From W2P13-069 sp963590525 (GTDB lineage Bacteria > Actinomycetota > Coriobacteriia > Coriobacteriales > QAMH01): a stretch of 17,273 nucleotides of DNA. Every line of letters begins with the position of its first letter. The first letter of the stretch is position 1. The notes under the pieces were generated by a model. That model was not told the origin of the DNA. It ran no database searches and saw only the letters and a program-made list of their open reading frames with translations. Location: positions 1 to 17,273 of the forward strand of contig CAVAPV010000050.1 of NCBI GenBank assembly GCA_963590525.1, given 5' to 3'. Position numbers and translations under genes: made by a program. Shown one piece after another: positions 1 to 7,200 of this stretch.

Positions 1-2650
1 CGGCACTCAGTTTGTCCTGAGCGGCGCCTCTAAGATTTCTGGCAACGGGGCCAGCGGCAACGGCGGCGGCCTCTATCTGGAAGACTGCGCCACCGTCACT
101 ATGGATGGCAACTCTTCCATCGAGCGCAACATGGCGGCAAACGGCGCCGGCGTCTACGTCAACGACGACGGCACCTGCATCACCCTTACCGGCGCCAGCG
201 AGATCTCCTACAACGACGCTACCTCCACTGGTGGCGGTATCTGCAACAATGACTCCGGCACGGTGCTTACGCTCAAAGAAAAGTCCTGTGTCAACAGCAA
301 CACGGCCACCTACACCGGTGCGGGCATCAGGTCCAACTATAACTTGACCGTCAAGGGCGACGGTACCGGCTTTATCAGCGAAAACACCGCGTACAGGACC
401 GGCGGCGGCATCTGGTTCAAAGATGAGCTCTACCTGGGCGATGTGTCCGTTACCTATAACAACGCGCGTAGCTATGGCGCGGGCATGTGGTGCGACAACG
501 ACGACTACTATGCCTTCGAGCTGGCAGGCAAGGTCATTATCGAGCATAACTACACTGCCAAGGGTACGAGCAACCTTTCTATGAGCCGCAAACAGGACGT
601 GTGCGGCAACGGCAGTGGAAACGAGCTTTCGGCCGATAGCCGCATAGGCATCACGATCGGGGACTATGCCAGCGGCAACCGCAAGGTGAGCGGCAACAAG
701 GCCTTCCTCAGCAACTTCAAGGACAGCTACAAGAAGGTTATCTTTGCCGATGACCCCACTAAATCCGTGGTGCGCGACGGCAACTACCTCTACTACACCA
801 ACCAAGCTACGACCTCCACGGTCACGGCATACGGCCGCGTGAACCAAAAGACCACGAGCACTGTTGCCTATGGCAAGACGGTCACGCTTAAGACCAGCGA
901 CTACGCCAAAGACGGCTGCACGCTGGATTACTGGACGGTTTCGGGAGTGTCCGGTGTGAGCAAGGTCACCCCCAAAGACGGCAAGGCGAGCTTTAACATG
1001 CCGGCCAACGACGTCGTGGCCCGCGCGCATTACACGCCGTCGCTTTCTGGCATAGAGCTCACTGTCCAAGGCAACTTCTCTTACAAGAACCTGGCCGAGG
1101 ATGCAGAAGACATCGAGGTTTCTGCCGCAAGGCTCATCGCTGCCGATGGCAACTCCTACGGCTTGACCACCACCAGCGAGATCCGCAAGGCTCTCAAGGT
1201 CACAAGCGCGACTATGACGGCCAACAATATCCTCCGTAAAGACCTGGCATTTACTATCGAGCTCGACCGAACAGTGCTCGAGTCCTACGGCATCTATTAC
1301 CAGGCTGACCTGCTCAAGAGCGCCACGGCAGACTTCCGCACGAGCTTTGACCGCGCAAGCGATGAGAAGCTGAGCGTGACCCAAAGCCAAGACGGCAAGC
1401 TTGTCATCGAGGGTGTTGTGACGCTTTGCGCTCCGTCGACCAGGGCGGTTACTGTGGAGATGGTCGATGCAAACGACAGCAGCAAGGCTTTGAACAACGT
1501 GGTCGACCAGGCCGACACGACGGATGTCTCTGTTGACTCTGGCGGAATCAAGCTCGACCCAGCGTCGGATAACGTCATCGTCCAGGCTCCCGACCAGCCT
1601 GGTTGGAGCTTTGCGGGTTGGGACAACCTTCCCAACGGCGCTGTGGTCGACAAAGACACCAATGCGGTGACCATGAGCTCAAGCTTGGCGGCCGGTGCCA
1701 AGCTCACCGCCAAGTACGAGCCCTTGGCCAGCGCTGTCTCTATCATCGTCAGCGAGCTCAAGATAGGGGAGAGCTTCCCCACCAAGGTCGAATCCTGCCT
1801 TATTGCAGGTGCTAACGAGCGTGACATCACTAGCTACATCAAAGATGGGGCAACGGTTGCTTGGGAGCGCATCGATGGCGGTACCTTGGGCGATACGGTA
1901 GAGGGAGACGCCGTCTACCGCGCGACCATCACTGCCTCTGGCGATGCGGCAGGCTACCTCTTTGGGTTTGACAAGGGCGTGCGCGTCACGGTCAACGGGC
2001 AAGATGCCACGGTTGCCAAGCTGGATGCTTCTTCGGCCACGCAATCCGTTACCTATTACGTCAAGACAGATACCGACGAGCGCTATGACGATGTGGCCTA
2101 TAGGTTCCCCGTTAAGATCATCCGCAGCGCGGATGCATATGCCGCCAAGCTGCCTTCTAGCGTTGAGTACAGGCTTAAAAACGGCACGGTCTTGACTGCC
2201 GGGGTAGTCTGGGGTGATGCAGTGACAGATAGGGACGGCACCGGTAACGTCTTTACCGTGACGGGCAGCTTTACCGATGCAGCCGGAGCCAGCCACGAGG
2301 TCTATCAGACCTTTACGGTGAGCAAGAAGGTCACCGTCTCATCTGTGTCCAAGCTTAGCGTCAGGTCCACGGGCAAGGGCAAAGTCAAGGTTTCTTGGGG
2401 CAAGGCTGCAAGCAAGAGCGCCCGCGACGGTGTTGTGGTGCGCTATGCAGCTAGCAAGGCCAAGCTCGCCAAGAACAAGGGCTCCAAGCTCGTGGTTAAG
2501 AGTGCGACTGCCAAGAGCAAGGTGATCAAGAACATCAAGGCTGCCAAGAGCGGCGGCAAGCTCTTCTTCAAGGTGAGGGCGTACAAGACCGTTAATGGTA
2601 AGAAGTACTACTCTACCTGGAGCAAGGTTAAAAGCGTCAAGGTCAAGTAA
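1..2650 (+). CDS. Large secreted beta-helix surface protein, paralogue 1 (5' partial)
   Basis: The reading frame is open from base 2 to the TAA at 2648-2650 (882 visible residues), so the ATG at 101 is internal and the true start lies off the window. Visible order: the last coils of a right-handed parallel beta-helix with GGGLY, GAGVY, GGGIC, GGGIW and GAGMW turns (about residues 1-190); a divergent InlB-like repeat (about 272-344, ending in MPANDVVARAHY); a second one (about 484-573, with GWSFAGW); a Big_4-like Ig domain (about 716-777, KLPSSVEYRLKNG); and a lysine-rich FN3-like C-terminal domain (about 779-882, ending KSVKVK). There is no LPXTG motif and no C-terminal membrane segment. The first visible residues (GTQFVLS) align with residue 332 of paralogue 3, so roughly 330 residues are probably missing. 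Family knowledge suggests an adhesin or host/glycan-contacting surface protein; the ligand is unknown. An MFS exporter gene follows after 14 nt. Confidence 0.85.
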   Translation, partial: GTQFVLSGASKISGNGASGNGGGLYLEDCATVTMDGNSSIERNMAANGAGVYVNDDGTCITLTGASEISYNDATSTGGGICNNDSGTVLTLKEKSCVNSNTATYTGAGIRSNYNLTVKGDGTGFISENTAYRTGGGIWFKDELYLGDVSVTYNNARSYGAGMWCDNDDYYAFELAGKVIIEHNYTAKGTSNLSMSRKQDVCGNGSGNELSADSRIGITIGDYASGNRKVSGNKAFLSNFKDSYKKVIFADDPTKSVVRDGNYLYYTNQATTSTVTAYGRVNQKTTSTVAYGKTVTLKTSDYAKDGCTLDYWTVSGVSGVSKVTPKDGKASFNMPANDVVARAHYTPSLSGIELTVQGNFSYKNLAEDAEDIEVSAARLIAADGNSYGLTTTSEIRKALKVTSATMTANNILRKDLAFTIELDRTVLESYGIYYQADLLKSATADFRTSFDRASDEKLSVTQSQDGKLVIEGVVTLCAPSTRAVTVEMVDANDSSKALNNVVDQADTTDVSVDSGGIKLDPASDNVIVQAPDQPGWSFAGWDNLPNGAVVDKDTNAVTMSSSLAAGAKLTAKYEPLASAVSIIVSELKIGESFPTKVESCLIAGANERDITSYIKDGATVAWERIDGGTLGDTVEGDAVYRATITASGDAAGYLFGFDKGVRVTVNGQDATVAKLDASSATQSVTYYVKTDTDERYDDVAYRFPVKIIRSADAYAAKLPSSVEYRLKNGTVLTAGVVWGDAVTDRDGTGNVFTVTGSFTDAAGASHEVYQTFTVSKKVTVSSVSKLSVRSTGKGKVKVSWGKAASKSARDGVVVRYAASKAKLAKNKGSKLVVKSATAKSKVIKNIKAAKSGGKLFFKVRAYKTVNGKKYYSTWSKVKSVKVK

Positions 2651-2664
2651 GAACTACGTACTCC

Positions 2665-3987
2665 GTGTCACTTGCTTTTAAAAATGCGATGTTCGTCACG
2701 CTATGTGCTTCGTGCGTGGTGCTGGCTTTGCTCAGCACCGCGCTCAACACAGCGTTGTCTGCAATTGCCGCTGGTGTCGGGGTTCAGGCGCAGACAGCTC
2801 AGTGGCTGGTGAGCGGTTATGCGCTCGTTTTGGCCATCTGCATGCCTGCTACAGGCTTTATGGCGTCGCGCTTTCCTACGCGCCCGCTTTACGTCGCAGC
2901 CCTTGCGCTTTTTGTGGTTTGCACCGTTGCGTGTGCGTTGAGTGGGAGCTTTGCGTTGATCATGGCCGCCCGCGTGGGGCAGGCTGCGGCAAACGCACTC
3001 GTCTCCAATCTCACGCAAGTGAGCATTCTTGCTGCGTTTTCCAAGGAGCAGCGTGGGTCGCGCATGGGATGGTTTGGGCTGAGCGTGGGCGTTGCGCCCG
3101 TTATCGCTCCCGCGCTGGGCGGGTTTGTCGTCGACATGTTTGGCTGGCGAGCGCTCTTTGCCGTCATCGCGGCAATGGGGGCGATCTGCCTAGCTGCCGC
3201 CCTCGCCTTTGTTCGCAACGTGCTCCCCGCAAGCGCGCGCGAGTTTGATGGCTTGAGCTTTGGCTTGAGCGTGGCCGTGTTTGGCGGTTTTGCCATAGGC
3301 TTGGGTCAGCTTTCCTCAAGCGGGATTTCTTCGGTGGTTGCTTGGGTCTCTCTGTTGTGCGGTCTTGCCGCATCGGCCTTGTTCTTCCCGCGCCAGTTGC
3401 GCTCTGCCGAGCCGTTCCTCAACGTACGTTTGCTTGCCAACAGCCGCTTTGCCTGCAGTGTTTTGGCGAGTGCGGCGCTGTATGCGGTGATGATGGGCGG
3501 CGCGGCGGTACTGCCTATCTACCTGCAGGAGAGCTTGGGTTGCACTGCGTTTGCAGCTGGCACGGTCGTGTTGCCTGCGGCGCTGCTTATGGCCGCAGTC
3601 AATCCGATTGCTGGGCGGCTCTTTGATCGCATGGGGATGCCACGGCTTGCTTTTGCTGGGGCGTTGCTCTTGCTGCTGGGAAACGCCGGCATGTGCGTGC
3701 CGGCTGCAGGTTCAAGCGTTGTGGCCGCTGCAGTGCTTGCAGCGCTGCGCTATGTGGGCATAGGCCTTGTCCAGATGCCGCTTGTGACCTGGGGCAACAG
3801 CGCTGTGCCTGATGCCGATATGCCCCAAGCCACCGCGCTGCTCACAAGCTTTAGAAACGTGGCAGGTGCGATGGGTGTTGCGGTGTTCGTGGGTGTGCTG
3901 GGCGCAGTTGGGATGCCCGCTGCATTTGCAGGCATGGCTGCAGTGTCGCTGCTGGTCCTTGTGTGCTGCAAGAGGTCTGCGCGCTAA
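2665..3987 (+). CDS. MFS transporter, DHA2/EmrB-like drug exporter
   Basis: This 440-residue protein is almost entirely hydrophobic, with about 14 predicted membrane segments, as in the DHA2 drug:proton antiporter family. The best motif is the antiporter motif C, GVAPVIAPALGG (residues 142-153), followed by VDMFGWRALF, a typical EmrB/QacA signature. Motif A is degenerate: GFMASRFPTRP (64-74) has Ser68 where the family normally has Asp and Pro71 where it has Gly. The N-terminal Asp typical of DHA2 helix 1 is also absent (STALNTALSAI). The protein is a little shorter than most 14-helix members. The start is GTG at 2665, only 14 nt after the paralogue 1 stop, with no convincing Shine-Dalgarno sequence; translational coupling or co-transcription with the adhesin is likely. 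ATG 2689 is an alternative but would cut into helix 1. The substrate cannot be predicted. Confidence 0.85.
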   Translation: MSLAFKNAMFVTLCASCVVLALLSTALNTALSAIAAGVGVQAQTAQWLVSGYALVLAICMPATGFMASRFPTRPLYVAALALFVVCTVACALSGSFALIMAARVGQAAANALVSNLTQVSILAAFSKEQRGSRMGWFGLSVGVAPVIAPALGGFVVDMFGWRALFAVIAAMGAICLAAALAFVRNVLPASAREFDGLSFGLSVAVFGGFAIGLGQLSSSGISSVVAWVSLLCGLAASALFFPRQLRSAEPFLNVRLLANSRFACSVLASAALYAVMMGGAAVLPIYLQESLGCTAFAAGTVVLPAALLMAAVNPIAGRLFDRMGMPRLAFAGALLLLLGNAGMCVPAAGSSVVAAAVLAALRYVGIGLVQMPLVTWGNSAVPDADMPQATALLTSFRNVAGAMGVAVFVGVLGAVGMPAAFAGMAAVSLLVLVCCKRSAR

Positions 3988-4055
3988 GTTGGCGCGCCTG
4001 CTGTGCCGAGGCAGAATCTGCCCCCTTGCCTCCAACGCTTTGTAAAATCTCCAGC

Positions 4056-4091
4056 TTGCGCCTAAATACCCCCCCCTCATGCAGATAAAAT
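4056..4091 (+). promoter_or_regulatory. Possible promoter elements around a C8 tract upstream of paralogue 2
   Basis: The 243-bp region between the MFS gene and the paralogue 2 start holds a -35-like TTGCGC (4056-4061), a run of eight C (4069-4076) and a -10-like TAAAAT (4086-4091). The spacing between the two hexamers is 24 nt, too long for an ordinary sigma-70 promoter, so this is weak as a promoter call. The C tract lying exactly in the spacer is what makes it worth noting. A second TAAAAT occurs at 4043-4048, also without a good -35. A small GGCAG/CTGCC hairpin (4010-4022) lacks a T tract and is not a convincing terminator for the MFS gene. Confidence 0.2.
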
Positions 4092-4218
4092 AGATGTTTA
4101 GGGTATTGCGCCTTGGAGCTGCCGCTGCGTGTTGTTGCCGCGTGTTACACGCTGCGATGTGACGCGGTCTGTTGGCTGCAAGCGCAGTGCCGTACGCTAG
4201 CTCGACATTGAACCTGTA

Positions 4219-4224
4219 GTGGAG
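4219..4224 (+). promoter_or_regulatory. Ribosome binding site that sets the start of paralogue 2
   Basis: GTGGAG (4219-4224) lies 6 nt before ATG 4231. The GTG at 4219 is in frame and would give a four-residue longer protein, but it is part of the Shine-Dalgarno sequence itself. The ATG gives a clean signal peptide beginning MKLVSPTLIARR, so 4231 is preferred. Confidence 0.7.
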
Positions 4225-4230
4225 ACGCTC

Positions 4231-7200
4231 ATGAAGCTTGTATCGCCAACTCTTATCGCCCGCCGCATCACGCTGCTTGCCGCCTTTGTGCTTGCCATGC
4301 TGCTGTGCGGCGCATATGCCATAGCTATGCCCGCCCAGGCGCATGCGGATGGTGTAGGACGCATCAGGATCGTAGAAAACGAGACTGGTTCCGAGTGGAC
4401 CAGTGTCAGCAAGCTTCTCGATCGTGTAAAGAGCATGGGCAAGGAATCCGGCTACAACACGGTCATCGTCGACCTCTACCAGGATTTCACCACCTCAGAG
4501 ATGATCGAGGTCCCCAAAGGCAAGACCTTCACCTTTAACTTGCATGGCCATATGATCAATCGCAATTTGGCGGGCACTAAAAGCGGTGACGCATGGTGGG
4601 GCACGGGCAACGGCGAGGTCTTTTGCGTCAAGGGCAAGCTCATCATTAACGGTGGTACAGACCAAGAAGCAAATATAGAGCATAAAGGCAGCACCGCTGA
4701 TGAAGGACGTTGGTGGCACTATGACGGTAGCGGCAGCACGGTTATCAAAGGCGGTCTTATCACTGGCGGCGCTTGCGATGACCATTATGGTGCCGGCGGC
4801 ATAGCTTTGCAGGGAAGCGACGCTGCTGCGGAGCTCAATAATGTGACGATTGCCGGCAACGTTGCCGATCAATGGGCTTCTAGCTACGGGCATGGCGGCG
4901 GAATTGCCGTGCATGGCAACAACTCGCAGCTTACTCTCAACAACACTAAAGTCATCTATAACCATGCCGAAGGCTACGGTGGCGGTATCTACGTGCGTGA
5001 GGATGGCACGAAGGTCTCCATCAAGAACAGCTCCGAGGTTTCCAACAATATGGGCATCCTGAGCGGTGGCGGTATCTACTTCGATGACAACAACGTGAGC
5101 CTGACTCTTGATGCTAGCAAGGTTAGCGGCAATAAAACCCATGACGACGGTGGTGGAATTTACACTACGGGCAACGGCTCGGTGCTTTTGCAGAGCGGCG
5201 CTAAGGTCGAGAGCAACTACGCTCAAGACAAGGGCGGTGGCATCTACTATAACGGCAGTAACGGTACGCTAGCCGTTGATAATGCGTCGTATGTGTCGAG
5301 TAATACGGCGGTAGGAGACGGTGGCGGCGTCTACCATAACGGCAGTAACGGTGTTGTCAATGTCTCCGACGGTTCGTATATCTCTGATAACAAGGCCTCC
5401 AACGGCGGCGCTATCTACAATTACTACAACAACACCACCTTCAACATCAACGGCGCCAAGATCGAGAACAATAGCGCCAACAACAACGGCGGTGGCATCT
5501 TCTTGCAAGACGCAGCCACGCTCAACGTTACAAACAGCGCAGCAATCTCCAACAACAAGGCAGCTAACGGTGGCGGCATCTACGTCAATGACGACGGCAT
5601 GTATATCTACGTCAACAGCAACTCAGAGGTGAGCGGCAACAAGGCCACGAGCAACGGTGGCGGCATCTACCATAACGACAGCGTTGGCGTGGTGAGCTTC
5701 AACAACGCAAAGCTGGCTAACAATACCGCCGCAGGCAACGGTGGCGGTATCTATAACGATTATGAAAATACCGCTTACTACTTTGACAACGGGGCTAGTG
5801 TCGAGGGTAACAGCGCAAGCAACGGTGGCGGAATGTACTCGCGTGATTACGCCTATGTCTACGTGAAGGAGGACTCCTCGTTCAACGGTAACACCGCCAA
5901 CAACGGCGGCGGTATCTATGCTACAGAAGACGGCCTGTATCTGACGTTTGCCAAGAACGGCTCGATTCGTGACAACGTTGCCAAGGTTAATGGCGGCGGC
6001 ATTTACTCGGACTACGCCTTGCGCATAGAGGCGCCCGGCTACCAGGTTAAAGTTTGGTATACGGATTACAAGAGCATCTACGGCAACAAGGCAGAGAAGG
6101 GCGCTGGTATTTGGTTTGCAAACGACGCATACCTGGACAACGTCGTGATCAAGAACAACGCTGCCGAGGGCATAGGCGGTGGCGTGTACTGCAATAACAC
6201 CACTGACGAGGACTTCTGCTTTGCCAACACCGTAGAGGTGCAAGGCAACACTATTGCAGGCTCGGAGGCGGTAAAGAGCAACGTTGTGGTCAAGGGCGCC
6301 CAGCTCCTCCATGGTTATGACGATGCCGATGAAGACGCTAGGCCTTGGGGCAGCTTGGCTATATATGTGACGGTGGAGGATTACGTCAGTGGTTCTAGGC
6401 AGCTGAGCGATACCGAATTCACCGAGGATTTGACCAAAGAGACGCGGGTAATCGATTATCGCACTTACTGGTGCTGCAAGGGTATCTATGCCGACGACGA
6501 GAACTACTGCCATGCGGAGTACGTTGCCGACGACGATCGACTCTATTACAAGCTTAACGACAACGCGAAGTCGCTTGACCAAAAGCTTACCATTGAGTTT
6601 GGCAATGGGAAAACGGCTACGATCAGTACTTACAAATGGGCCTTTATCAAGCTCAATATCGCCGATTTTGCCAAGAACGGCTACGCGCCGGATTATTTCA
6701 CGGCTGATTGGTGTGGAGATATTAAACCGTTTAATCAGGGTAATGATTACTACATTACCTTCCATACGCCGAGCTCTGCAGACAACTGCAAGATAACGGC
6801 CCATTANNNNNNNNNNNNNNNNNNNNNNNNNNNNNNNNNNNNNNNNNNNNNNNNNNNNNNNNNNNNNNNNNNNNNNNNNNNNNNNNNNNNNNNNNNNNNN
6901 NNNNNNNNNNNNNNNNNNNNNNNNNNNNNNNNNNNNNNNNNNNNNNNNNNNNNNNNNNNNNNNNNNNNNNNNNNNNNNNNNNNNNNNNNNNNNNNNNNNN
7001 NNNNNNNNNNNNNNNNNNNNNNNNNNNNNNNNNNNNNNNNNNNNNNNNNNNNNNNNNNNNNNNNNNNNNNNNNNNNNNNNNNNNNNNNNNNNNNNNNNNN
7101 NNNNNNNNNNNNNNNNNNNNNNNNNNNNNNNNNNNNNNNNNNNNNNNNNNNNNNNNNNNNNNNNNNNNNNNNNNNNNNNNNNNNNNNNNNNNNNNNNNNN

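Noticed and set aside
3991..4022. Possible terminator after the DHA2-like gene
   Set aside because: GGCGCGCC and a five-pair hairpin are present, but no T tract follows.
4219..4230. GTG 4219 as start of paralogue 2
   Set aside because: The codon is part of the Shine-Dalgarno sequence of ATG 4231.
4231..4350. Lipoprotein signal at Cys26 of paralogue 2
   Set aside because: The residues before Cys are MLL; a lipobox needs Gly, Ala or Ser at -1. An AHA signal peptidase I site follows.
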